A DNA stretch of 22,218 nucleotides from a virus, in IMG/VR virus record IMGVR_UViG_3300044491_003731, positions 1-22,218 of that record, one strand, 5' to 3'. Positions within the stretch are counted from its first letter, which is position 1. Each line of letters starts with the position of its first letter. Positions 15,276-21,591 of the stretch are shown one piece after another. The position numbers and the translations under genes are program-made. Under the pieces are notes generated by a model. The model ran no database searches. It saw only the letters and a list, made by a program, of their open reading frames with translations, and was not told where the DNA came from.

Positions 15276-16309
15276 TCAACGAACGACTGTTCAAGCACTA
15301 CCATATAAGCACTTCTAAGGACCTACAGATAAAAAACAGGTGTCCCAGACCATTTGACACCGTCCTGATAGACAAGCGTGGATCGTGTTTTGCCTGTGAA
15401 TGCCAGTCATGGTTGCCACAGAGCATAGGCAACCTGCAGGTGAAACCCTTGGCAGATATAGTGGGCAGTGACATGCACAGGCACCTGCAGACAAGCATAG
15501 AGGACGGTTCATATCGCTACTGCAACGAGCACCAGTGCAGTTACATAAAGGGAGGCCTGATGATGGACAGCAGGGCCACACACCTACGACACATCAGGCT
15601 TGCCATTGATGACAGTTGCAATCTCAGATGTCCCAGTTGTAGGAAAAGCATGATATTCCACAAGGAGGGATCCGCCCATGACCTTGGCGTGAGGTTGGCA
15701 GACAAGATAAATGATTGGTTGCACAACTACGATCATCCAATACAGGTGCACATAGGATCAGATGGTGATCCCTTCGCATCACACGTGTACAGGCACTTCA
15801 TGGAACAAACGCCTCACAGAGACAACATAAAATACTCCATACTCACAAACGGATTGATGTTCAAGGAATTCCACGACAGAGTTCCTTACGTGATCGGTAA
15901 CTTGAAAGAATTAGGAGTAAGCATAGACGGAGCCACCAAAAACACCTACGAGAAGTTGAGGCTAGGTGGTCGTTGGGAGAAGATGTTAGAGGGATTGGAA
16001 TGCATGGCAGAACAAAAGCAAAAGCATGGCTTCCGATTCATACTGCACTTCGTTGTGCAACGAGACAACTACCACGAGATGGGAGACATAATAGACCTGG
16101 GAGAACGGTACGGTGCCGACAGGGTATGGCTCAATCGAATCAAGGATTGGGGCACAATAGACGACTTCGGTGCGCAGAATATCTGGAACACTCCCGACTA
16201 TCAGGAGCATCTGTCCAACCTGATCGCACGTATCCGCAAACGCGATGATAGGTTTATCGAGTGTCCTACCCTAGTAAGTGAAGAGGTTCGTCGTAAAAAC
16301 AGAAGCTGA
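15272..16309 (+). CDS. Radical SAM protein with N-terminal SPASM/twitch-like domain
   Basis: 345 aa. The radical SAM motif CNLRCPSC is at residues 116-123 rather than near the start. It is preceded by a cysteine-rich region (C24, C39, C42, C44, C84, C89) including GSCFACECQSWLPQSIGNL and CNEHQC, the pattern that normally follows the barrel in SPASM proteins. After the radical SAM motif come HIGSDGDP, ILTNGLMF, VSIDGATKNTYEKLR and FVVQRDN, all typical barrel strands. Enzymes of this layout carry auxiliary iron-sulfur clusters near the N-terminus. It is coupled to the 55-aa gene, and its 3' end overlaps the convergent oxygenase-like gene by 44 nt. Substrate unknown; peptide or sugar-linked modification is likely from the family. 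Confidence 0.87.
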   Translation: MINERLFKHYHISTSKDLQIKNRCPRPFDTVLIDKRGSCFACECQSWLPQSIGNLQVKPLADIVGSDMHRHLQTSIEDGSYRYCNEHQCSYIKGGLMMDSRATHLRHIRLAIDDSCNLRCPSCRKSMIFHKEGSAHDLGVRLADKINDWLHNYDHPIQVHIGSDGDPFASHVYRHFMEQTPHRDNIKYSILTNGLMFKEFHDRVPYVIGNLKELGVSIDGATKNTYEKLRLGGRWEKMLEGLECMAEQKQKHGFRFILHFVVQRDNYHEMGDIIDLGERYGADRVWLNRIKDWGTIDDFGAQNIWNTPDYQEHLSNLIARIRKRDDRFIECPTLVSEEVRRKNRS

Positions 16310-16748
16310 ATTGAAGTCTGGGGTAACGAGCTCGTTTTCCAATTTCAACCGAATGAGGTATATCTGAACGGAAAACCAGCGGGCGGTCACACTCTACCCT
16401 GTCAATTTCTATTCCATTGTCGTCATACCAAACATTATAGGTATCCAGTGTGTTCAAGACAGGAAAATTTATTTTTGCTATCACAGGTGGATCATCTTTG
16501 TGGATGCTGGTTTGAATATGCTGGTTATAAATGGTGAAACTCATGTCTCTGACCTTGAGTCCTAGCTCGGTGAACCAACTTTGGCAAGGGTTATTAGCGA
16601 TTGAAAAATAGTTTTGTATTTGGTGCCTTTGTAGGTTGTTCCAGAATTGTGTTGGTTTTGTGTTTGCTGTGATTCCTAGGTAATAACCGTACAGACTATC
16701 TGCTATCTTTGTCTGATGTTGGCAATCCAGGATAAAGTAAGATTTCAT
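16266..16748 (-). CDS. 2-oxoglutarate/Fe(II) oxygenase-like protein
   Basis: 160 aa from the ATG at 16748. The iron facial triad is visible as HKD (H83, D85) and H132 in SDIPHSVEIG, and R141 or R144 (ARYPRLQFSF) is placed to bind 2-oxoglutarate. Between them are alternating hydrophobic strands of a double-stranded beta-helix (AKINFPVLNTLD, NVWYDD, PLVFRSDIPH). Such enzymes hydroxylate proteins, sugars, nucleobases or small molecules. It has no visible ribosome binding site, and its end overlaps the radical SAM gene tail to tail by 44 nt, unusual even here. The family is likely; the substrate is unknown. Confidence 0.7.
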   Translation of the reverse strand: MKSYFILDCQHQTKIADSLYGYYLGITANTKPTQFWNNLQRHQIQNYFSIANNPCQSWFTELGLKVRDMSFTIYNQHIQTSIHKDDPPVIAKINFPVLNTLDTYNVWYDDNGIEIDRVECDRPLVFRSDIPHSVEIGKRARYPRLQFSFCFYDEPLHLLG

Positions 16749-16756
16749 TTTGACTA

Positions 16757-16764
16757 TTTAAATA
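16757..16764 (+). promoter_or_regulatory. Possible late promoter box, TTTAAATA
   Basis: TTTAAATA lies inside the palindrome TATTTAAATA (16755-16764) between divergent genes, nine bases before the ATG at 16774. One base differs from the late consensus. The short distance would leave almost no leader, so this is weaker than the other boxes. Confidence 0.3.
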
Positions 16765-16773
16765 CCGTTGATT

Positions 16774-17292
16774 ATGAAAATAGCAATTACTGGACACAAA
16801 AGAGGAATAGGTGAACAATTCGCAGAGCAACTGTACTCTCGTGGACACCAGATCGTTGGAATATCCAGGAGTGATGGTGAGAACATAAGACGCACAGTGC
16901 ACACGGCCTCACTCATAGAACCATGCGACATGTTGATCAATAACGCCATCAGCATGTACGCGCAGACCGAACTTTTATTTGAAGTCTGGCATCGCTGGCA
17001 ACACAGCAACCAACAACATATCATTTGGAACATTTCAACACGCATATGCGAGCAAGACGAGGACAGACCGATCAATGGCCTATCTCTCAGAGAAGCCATG
17101 CAGTACAGAAATCAAAAGATGTCCTTAGAACTTGCACATAGGCAACTGGATGCTCAGCCTAGCAAAATCCATATGCTATTGATTAGACCGGGAGCAGTGA
17201 ACACACAAAAATTCAGTGCACCTGACAGTGTGTCTGCGCAGGAATATGTGGACGGTGTGTTGGAACAGTACGGGCAACACCATGCGCTATAA
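16774..17292 (+). CDS. Short-chain dehydrogenase/reductase
   Basis: 172 aa from the ATG at 16774 (a TTG two codons upstream is open but unlikely). TGHKRGIG (6-13) is the TGxxxGxG nucleotide-binding motif, INNAIS (55-60) corresponds to NNAG, S88 in NIST and YRNQK (Y111, K115) supply the catalytic Ser-Tyr-Lys set, and RPGAVNT follows at about 138-144. All key residues are present although the protein is shorter than the usual 250 aa. It would oxidise or reduce a hydroxyl or keto group with NAD(P), probably on the same sugar or small molecule treated by its neighbours. Its end overlaps the sulfotransferase-like gene by 11 nt. Confidence 0.85.
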   Translation: MKIAITGHKRGIGEQFAEQLYSRGHQIVGISRSDGENIRRTVHTASLIEPCDMLINNAISMYAQTELLFEVWHRWQHSNQQHIIWNISTRICEQDEDRPINGLSLREAMQYRNQKMSLELAHRQLDAQPSKIHMLLIRPGAVNTQKFSAPDSVSAQEYVDGVLEQYGQHHAL

Positions 17293-17809
17293 TTGGTCAA
17301 GTTTGGTTACCGCCGAATGTCGAGTGGTCAAAATAGGTAACAACACGGTCTATCCAATATTCCGTAACGGATCTACGAGTCTATTCATGGACGCGGACAC
17401 TGTTTACACAAACCATGAGATAACCGGATGTTCGGAAATAAAAATCTTGTGGAGACGCCCCGAAGATCGTTTTGTAAGTGGTTTAAACGAATACTGCAGG
17501 CAAAATAATCTAGAGGTGAGCGAGACCTGGAAGAAAGTAAAGGAAGGGACTTTAACCGACAGTCATTTCGCACCTCAATACTTCTGGATACTCAATCTTT
17601 ATAGATTTTACAAAGAGACCGTCACGCTGGTACCATTTGAACAGATAGGAACACTAACTAACAAACGTGCCAGGTCTATAGACGAAATAATTCCTGTGAC
17701 GGTCATAGACGAATATGTTTATGTAGACAAAATAATATCAAAAGACCTAATGGGCAAAAGTGTGAAGATAAAACACATAGTAGAAAGATATAAGAATGAA
17801 TTGCCCTAG
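17282..17809 (+). CDS. Sulfotransferase-like protein
   Basis: I chose the ATG at 17282 (MRYNWSSLVTAE) instead of one at 17216 buried in the dehydrogenase gene; this gives 175 aa. VYPIFRNGSTSLF near the start resembles the 5'-phosphosulfate loop of sulfotransferases (K/R-x-G-S/T-T-S), and ILWRRPEDRFVSGLNEYC resembles the 3'-phosphate motif with its arginine and serine (R-P-x-x-R-F-x-S). TVTLVPFEQI fits the next core strand. The protein is short but has both PAPS-contact motifs. It overlaps its neighbours on both sides, so it belongs to the modification cassette. Transfer of sulfate to a sugar is the best guess; the acceptor is unknown. Confidence 0.65.
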   Translation: MRYNWSSLVTAECRVVKIGNNTVYPIFRNGSTSLFMDADTVYTNHEITGCSEIKILWRRPEDRFVSGLNEYCRQNNLEVSETWKKVKEGTLTDSHFAPQYFWILNLYRFYKETVTLVPFEQIGTLTNKRARSIDEIIPVTVIDEYVYVDKIISKDLMGKSVKIKHIVERYKNELP

Positions 17810-18785
17810 GCTTGATCATTTTGTTAGGATGAACAGCGACGGATCCTTGAGCCCCTGTGGACACATGGTGAGACCCAAGCAATTCGAATCATTTGAAGAT
17901 TTACAAAACAGCAAATGGATAGACGGGATAAAGAAAAAATTTTCGTCTGACCAATGGCCAGAAGAATGTGCTAGGTGTCAACAATCCGAAGGGACCGGTA
18001 ACAAGAGCATAAGGATGCATAGTATAGATCGCGACAAACTTCTCAAAGCGATCAAAAAAGATTACCTGGTCGTGGGAGGAGTTTTGGACAATGTCTGCAA
18101 CAGTGCTTGCCAAACATGTAACGCATCTCTGAGCACAAAGATAGGAAGTCTGCAGTCAAAAAACTACATAAGGGTCGACAACTACGTAAAATTTTGGGAA
18201 CTGCCACAGAAAAGGATTATAGAGTTAGATGTTAGTGGTGGTGAGCCAACGGCAAGTAAAAACTACAAAAGGATCTTGGAAAATTTACCATCTAACACTA
18301 AAATAATCAGAATGAATACTAATTGTTCAAGAATCATTCCCGAAATAGAAACCGTTCTTTCTAATGGAATCAAAGTAATAATCACTGTCAGTCTAGACGG
18401 CTTAGGCAAAACACACGACTACATCAGATGGCCGATCACGTGGAAACAATTTGAAAAAAATTTCAAATTTTACAAAAACCTCGAGGCAAGGCACAAATTA
18501 CTCGAGTTGGATTGTTGGTCTACTATTAGCTGTTTGAATTTACATGATTTTGATAATATTTTAGAATTTGCTAGGATAAACAAAGTACAACACGGATGGG
18601 CATTCTTGAGCGAGCCCGAGGTATTGAATGTCAAGTACTCAAATCCATTCACAATCCCTTATCAACATCTCTTCCCTGATAAGATCGCCGTGGGAGAGGA
18701 CAATTCGACCCAACTCAAAAACTTTCTAAGTCAACAAGACAGCCTGAGATCGATAAAGATCAATGACTATCTGAGTTTCGCGTGA
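17796..18785 (+). CDS. Radical SAM protein with N-terminal twitch domain
   Basis: 329 aa, starting 14 nt inside the previous gene. The N-terminus is a twitch/SPASM-like region: CPRLDHFVRMNSDGSLSPCGH (C3, C21) and ECARCQ (C58, C61). The radical SAM motif follows as CNSACQTC (C101, C105, C108). Downstream are ELDVSGGEPTASKNY (the GGEP SAM-contact motif), RMNTNCS and TVSLDGLGKTHDYIRWP. This order, auxiliary-cluster cysteines before the barrel, defines the twitch domain-containing radical SAM proteins and is shared with the gene at 15272, although the two differ clearly in sequence. Its end overlaps the SGNH-like gene tail to tail by 19 nt. The enzyme class is secure; the substrate is not known. 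Confidence 0.87.
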   Translation: MNCPRLDHFVRMNSDGSLSPCGHMVRPKQFESFEDLQNSKWIDGIKKKFSSDQWPEECARCQQSEGTGNKSIRMHSIDRDKLLKAIKKDYLVVGGVLDNVCNSACQTCNASLSTKIGSLQSKNYIRVDNYVKFWELPQKRIIELDVSGGEPTASKNYKRILENLPSNTKIIRMNTNCSRIIPEIETVLSNGIKVIITVSLDGLGKTHDYIRWPITWKQFEKNFKFYKNLEARHKLLELDCWSTISCLNLHDFDNILEFARINKVQHGWAFLSEPEVLNVKYSNPFTIPYQHLFPDKIAVGEDNSTQLKNFLSQQDSLRSIKINDYLSFA

Positions 18786-19486
18786 AAACACTCAAGAAAC
18801 AATTTGGCAAATCTCTCATGATGTTCTATTCCGTAGTGTTCGCCGTCGTGAGCAAAACTCGGTAATACGAAGTGTTGTCTCTGATCTAACTTGCTCCAGT
18901 ATGGCCAACAATTTTTTATGGTGTACTCTTCCAAAACATTTAAGCCGGTAATGTGTTCATGATAAGATTCTTGTGCGAAACAATGAAAAGTTGTACAACC
19001 GTTTTGTTCAGCAAATTTTTCAACAAAAAAAACATTCTTCAAAAAGTTATTCCTGTCGGTGTGTTCATCTTCTCCACTGAGCCTTTGGTCGGTACTGATA
19101 ATATTTTCAGCGAGTTGCCCGAGCCTTTCCCTACGACTCCAAGCAGGCCAACAAATGATAATCATTTTCGGATTCAGTTTTTTTTGAGTTCCGTATAATA
19201 TGCGCACAATTTTATCACTGCTGGATCCTGGCTGTCCAAGATTCCAGTATCTCAATCTATCGGTGTTGTGTTGAGATAAAAAATGAACCCAGTGTTCATT
19301 TTCTTTATTGCCTTGCCCAAAAGTATGACTGCATCCGAGCACTACCACATTTTTCTTCCCATCGGGCATAGGTTCCCATTCGGGGCAACGATAGCCGTGC
19401 GAGTTCAATTTATAGTCTTTAAAAAATTGATGACCGTTGGCATCACTATCCGGCAATTGTCCGTCAGCATAAAAACCAAACTTCAT
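18767..19486 (-). CDS. SGNH/GDSL hydrolase-like protein
   Basis: 239 aa. VVVLGCSHTFGQGN (about 47-60) matches block I with the nucleophile serine, NLGQPGSSSDKIVRIL (about 82-97) block II with the conserved glycine, and HDGEHYGIEHHERFAKLF near the C-terminus block V with the catalytic aspartate and histidine. MIIICWPAWSRRE occupies the place of block III, where the usual GxND asparagine is not obvious. There is no signal peptide, so it acts in the cytoplasm or virion. Members of this fold add or remove acyl groups on glycans. The ATG overlaps the stop of the upstream 100-aa gene (TAATG). A role in trimming or esterifying the product of the adjacent cassette is inferred. Confidence 0.7.
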   Translation of the reverse strand: MKFGFYADGQLPDSDANGHQFFKDYKLNSHGYRCPEWEPMPDGKKNVVVLGCSHTFGQGNKENEHWVHFLSQHNTDRLRYWNLGQPGSSSDKIVRILYGTQKKLNPKMIIICWPAWSRRERLGQLAENIISTDQRLSGEDEHTDRNNFLKNVFFVEKFAEQNGCTTFHCFAQESYHEHITGLNVLEEYTIKNCWPYWSKLDQRQHFVLPSFAHDGEHYGIEHHERFAKLFLECFHAKLR

Positions 19487-19788
19487 TATGAACTACCTTT
19501 CGCCAATGACAGCTTCTTCTTGATCAATCTACTGATGTACAGTTCCATGAAGCCCATCCTGGCACGGTTCTCGAACACGTCCTTGTACTTCATCCTAGCC
19601 AGCATAAGATATTTCTCGTCAGCGTACAGGTCCAGCCTGTTGCGTGACTTGACGAATCTAAACTCCAGTGCCTGGTTGTTGTTGAGATATCGAATCATAG
19701 CGGATTCCTCCTTGAGCATCTGCTGTGCCACCGCGGTGGGTATGAACTCTTTGTAATGTTTTAACCTTATGCTATAGAATCGTTTCAC
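19486..19788 (-). CDS. Unknown 100-aa basic protein
   Basis: Starts with GTG at 19788; the first internal ATG would remove a quarter of the protein. The product is basic and helical, with MKRFYSIRLKHYKEFIPTAV at the start and ISRLIKKKLSLAKGSS at the end. It lies 20 bases downstream of the tRNA cluster on the same strand, so it is probably on the same transcript, and it is coupled to the SGNH-like gene. No family is recognised. Confidence 0.75.
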   Translation of the reverse strand: MKRFYSIRLKHYKEFIPTAVAQQMLKEESAMIRYLNNNQALEFRFVKSRNRLDLYADEKYLMLARMKYKDVFENRARMGFMELYISRLIKKKLSLAKGSS

Positions 19789-19808
19789 ACAATTAATTAT
19801 TGCGGTTA

Positions 19809-19885
19809 TGGTGGACCTGACAGGATTCGAACCTGTGGCCTTGGGTTCCGCAAACCCACGCTCTATCCAACTGAGCTACAGGTCC
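19809..19885 (-). tRNA. tRNA-Arg (anticodon GCG)
   Basis: Complete cloverleaf on the minus strand: acceptor GGACCTG/CAGGTCC, D arm GCTC..GAGC with the Arg-typical A20, anticodon stem TGGGT/ACCCA around TTGCGGA, and T arm ACAGG-TTCGAAT-CCTGT. CCA is encoded. It reads CGC and CGU. Most bacteria use an ACG (inosine) tRNA for these codons, so GCG is unusual. Confidence 0.93.
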
Positions 19886-19891
19886 TTTTTT

Positions 19892-19968
19892 TGGCGTGCC
19901 CGGCAGGATTCGAACCTGCGACCCCAAGTTTAGGAAACTCGTATTCTATCCAACTGAACTACGGGCAC
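19892..19968 (-). tRNA. tRNA-Arg (anticodon CCT)
   Basis: Acceptor GTGCCCG/CGGGCAC, D arm GTTC..GAAT, anticodon loop TTCCTAA, T arm GCAGG-TTCGAAT-CCTGC, discriminator G, CCA encoded. It reads AGG, a codon used often in the genes of this window, so it likely supplements a host poor in this tRNA. Confidence 0.93.
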
Positions 19969-19976
19969 ATATTTGT

Positions 19977-20051
19977 TGGCGGTCCCTAGGGGAATCGAAC
20001 CCCTCTTTCGAGGATGAAAACCACGTGTCCTAACCGATAGACGAAGGGACC
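19977..20051 (-). tRNA. tRNA-Glu (anticodon TTC)
   Basis: Acceptor GGTCCCT/AGGGACC, anticodon loop TTTTCAT, T arm AGGGG-TTCGATT-CCCCT, discriminator G, CCA encoded. The anticodon stem CGTGG/CCTCG holds one T-T mismatch in its middle; the rest is regular. It reads GAA and GAG. Confidence 0.92.
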
Positions 20052-20053
20052 TC

Positions 20054-20127
20054 TGGTGGAGGATAGGAGAGTCGAACTCCTGACTCATCCATGCCATGGA
20101 TGCGTGATCCCACTTCACCAATCCCCC
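20054..20127 (-). tRNA. tRNA-Ala (anticodon GGC)
   Basis: Acceptor GGGGGAT/ATCCTCC contains the G3-U70 wobble pair that identifies alanine tRNAs, confirming the GGC anticodon in loop ATGGCAT. D arm GTGA..TCAC, T arm AGGAG-TTCGACT-CTCCT, discriminator A, CCA encoded. It reads GCC and GCU. Confidence 0.93.
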
Positions 20128-20199
20128 AAACTGACCAATCACATGCGAGACCATTGACTTCTTTGGTGTATATGGTAATTCTGGCATAATTGGTTCTTG

Positions 20200-20275
20200 T
20201 GGTGCCGCTTCACGGATTCGAACCGCGGACCTACTGATTACAAATCAGTTGCTCTACCGGCTGAGCTAAAGCGGC
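20200..20275 (-). tRNA. tRNA-Thr (anticodon TGT)
   Basis: Acceptor GCCGCTT/AAGCGGC, D arm GCTC..GAGC, anticodon stem ACTGA/TCAGT around TTTGTAA, T arm CGCGG-TTCGAAT-CCGTG, discriminator A, CCA encoded. It reads ACA chiefly. It is the first tRNA of the cluster; 72 bases without a recognisable gene separate it from tRNA-Ala. Confidence 0.94.
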
Positions 20276-20308
20276 GTCACAGTTAAAATAGTACACTACA
20301 AACCGCGT

Positions 20309-20449
20309 TATGTCTACCTGTTAAACGCACACAGACGCCTTTATACGCATGGTAAAACTGATCTTGGACAAGTTGTACATCTGCCTGTAATACACGCACA
20401 TAAAGACAGGTATGTAATAATAGCATATCTGACCTGTTGACAACGCATA
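20309..20449 (+). repeat. Three imperfect direct repeats in the tRNA/late-gene divergent region
   Basis: Units at 20309-20331, 20376-20400 and 20424-20449 share the pattern TAyrTCTr(A)CCTGTwA followed by ACGCA. A partly inverted copy, GACAGGTATGTA, lies at 20405-20416 and could pair with the second unit as a stem. The third unit runs directly into the late promoter box at 20446. This 196-bp gap between divergent transcription units holds no gene I can support. Confidence 0.55.
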
Positions 20450-20465
20450 AATAATCTTATACAAT
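20437..20465 (+). promoter_or_regulatory. Overlapping sigma70-type and late promoter elements
   Basis: TTGACA at 20437-20442 and TACAAT at 20460-20465 are 17 bp apart, a near-consensus sigma70 layout. Inside the spacer lies CATAAATA (20446-20453), a T4-type late box. The late box would start transcription near 20460; the sigma70 pair would start it at about the ATG at 20472, giving a leaderless message. The late box is the more likely of the two. Confidence 0.5.
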
Positions 20466-20471
20466 AGAATT

Positions 20472-20654
20472 ATGAGAGACACAAAAACAATAACAGCATA
20501 CGCCCAGAAGATGATGCGTGAGGCCAAGGAGAAATTGCTCTTCAAGAGCCTGCGTAAGGAAGTCAACGTGGGTGCCAACGGCACACAGGATTACGTGATC
20601 AAGAACGGTGGAAATGCTGGTAAAGTGGCATTGAACGCCAACAAGTTCCAATAA
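20472..20654 (+). CDS. Unknown 60-aa protein
   Basis: ATG at 20472, 18 bases after the late promoter box; no ribosome binding site is visible. The product has a basic, helical N-terminal half (TITAYAQKMMREAKEKLLFKSL) and a glycine/asparagine-rich C-terminal half (NVGANGTQDYVIKNGGNAGKV). There is no membrane segment. No family is recognised. Promoter type suggests late expression, so a minor virion or assembly role is possible. Confidence 0.75.
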   Translation: MRDTKTITAYAQKMMREAKEKLLFKSLRKEVNVGANGTQDYVIKNGGNAGKVALNANKFQ

Positions 20655-20688
20655 CATTTTCTATCCAGATCATCCATTCATTGACTGG

Positions 20689-20696
20689 TGTAAATA
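20689..20696 (+). promoter_or_regulatory. Possible late promoter box, TGTAAATA
   Basis: TGTAAATA has one change from the late consensus and ends six bases before the ATG at 20703. The distance is too short for a normal leader, so the call is weak. Confidence 0.25.
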
Positions 20697-20702
20697 ACCG
20701 GT

Positions 20703-20984
20703 ATGAATAAAAAACTAGAATGGTTGATAATCATCTTCATGTTGGTTATACTCGTGACATTAGGTTCACGTAAGGCATCAGCCGATCACGGAACACCACA
20801 CCAATCAGACAAAGAATACCAGGCGGAGATCACCAAGGAGATGGAAGTGATAGACGATGAGTTATCCGACAAGGGTGACAGCATATCAAACCTTCAGGGC
20901 GTGGCCAACGGGGTGGTCTGTGTGTTCGCACCGGAGCAGTGCCAGGAGAATGCTGTACTCACTCCACCAAAAGAAAATCAATAA
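20703..20984 (+). CDS. Small exported protein with signal peptide
   Basis: 93 aa. Residues 1-28 form a classic signal peptide: MNKKLEW, a hydrophobic core LIIIFMLVILVTLG, then RKASA before DHG as the likely cleavage site. The mature part is about 65 aa, acidic, with a predicted helix (EYQAEITKEMEVIDDELSD) and two cysteines (VVCVFAPEQC) that could form a disulfide in the periplasm. In a phage such small periplasmic proteins often belong to lysis or superinfection-exclusion functions, but no motif decides this. Its stop overlaps the next late promoter box. Confidence 0.8.
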   Translation: MNKKLEWLIIIFMLVILVTLGSRKASADHGTPHQSDKEYQAEITKEMEVIDDELSDKGDSISNLQGVANGVVCVFAPEQCQENAVLTPPKENQ

Positions 20985-20987
20985 ATA
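20980..20987 (+). promoter_or_regulatory. Late promoter box, AATAAATA
   Basis: AATAAATA is one base from the T4 late consensus and overlaps the TAA stop of the preceding gene. It lies 25 bases before the ATG at 21013, leaving room for the GGGGAG ribosome binding site. Confidence 0.55.
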
Positions 20988-21012
20988 CCATTACCAATAA
21001 CGGGGAGACAAC

Positions 21013-21123
21013 ATGTTTTTAACAATTGGATTAGTGATCGGTTTCATAGCGGGCTGGTGGGTCAACGAAAAGTTCGAGGACATCGCCGAGGCTAGCAACA
21101 AACTGAAGTTCTGGAAGAAGTAA
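21013..21123 (+). CDS. Small single-pass membrane protein, 36 aa
   Basis: ATG at 21013 follows GGGGAG at 21002-21007, five bases away. The product starts with a hydrophobic segment (MFLTIGLVIGFIAGWWV) and continues with a charged cytoplasmic tail (NEKFEDIAEASNKLKFWKK). One membrane span with an N-out, C-in layout is predicted by the positive tail. No family is recognised. The promoter box upstream marks it as late. Confidence 0.75.
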   Translation: MFLTIGLVIGFIAGWWVNEKFEDIAEASNKLKFWKK

Positions 21124-21145
21124 TCACAATGACGGAGGGTGGCCA

Positions 21146-21304
21146 ATGTTCGATTGGATTAGAAGACTGTGGAAACGGTATGAGAAATTTACACTTGAAC
21201 AGTATGACGTGTCACCCGTCGTCTACCGCATAGGCACTAAGAAGTATATCAAGAAGAAAGCATTCAGCAAAGGACCTGTCCCTCGCACAAGATACGAAAA
21301 GTAA
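21146..21304 (+). CDS. Small basic protein, 52 aa
   Basis: ATG at 21146 follows GGAGGG about six bases upstream. The product MFDWIRRLWKRYEKF... is strongly basic and aromatic, with an amphipathic N-terminal helix and a lysine-rich end (KKYIKKKAFSKGPVPRTRYEK). An amphipathic helix of this kind could bind membrane or nucleic acid. Its stop abuts the stop of the convergent gene at 21305 with no bases between. No family is recognised. Confidence 0.72.
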   Translation: MFDWIRRLWKRYEKFTLEQYDVSPVVYRIGTKKYIKKKAFSKGPVPRTRYEK

Positions 21305-21526
21305 TCAAACCCAATACTTCTTGTTTAGTTCAATTGTATCAAACAGTCGCTTCTGAGATTGTTTGTAAGAACAGCCGTTCCACCAATCTTGACTTTCTAT
21401 GTCCATGCGACACAGTTCACAGTCACCTATCACCCATGAGGGATCGTACCAGACTGGATTGCCGCGCCATGGAGTTATGCAGTGCGTGTGGTACCACACC
21501 GGCTTGCGTGTCATGATGTAGATCAT
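21305..21526 (-). CDS. Unknown cysteine/tryptophan-rich small protein
   Basis: Several starts are possible. I prefer the ATG at 21526 (73 aa), because GGAG lies nine bases upstream; the ATG at 21550 (81 aa) lacks a ribosome binding site, and the open frame back to 21655 overlaps the 48-aa gene. The product has YHTHCITPWRG, DCELCRMD and WWNGCSYK, so four cysteines and two histidines could form a metal site. No family is recognised. Confidence 0.65.
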   Translation of the reverse strand: MIYIMTRKPVWYHTHCITPWRGNPVWYDPSWVIGDCELCRMDIESQDWWNGCSYKQSQKRLFDTIELNKKYWV

Positions 21527-21591
21527 CTTGCGTTTCTCCACAGTGTACATAAAAATATTTACACCGCGGAAACGCAAGAAATAGTTTGCTA

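Noticed and set aside
19283-19756. 157-aa plus-strand open frame
   Set aside because: It is the antisense shadow of the SGNH-like gene and the 100-aa gene, whose motifs and overlaps support the minus strand.
19886-19891. T run between the two tRNA-Arg genes as terminator
   Set aside because: The run is T on the plus strand; on the transcribed minus strand it is A, so it cannot end tRNA transcription.
19930-20187. 85-aa minus-strand frame MPELPYTPKK...
   Set aside because: It runs straight through three tRNA genes; only the first 20 residues lie in the tRNA spacer, so the frame is accidental.
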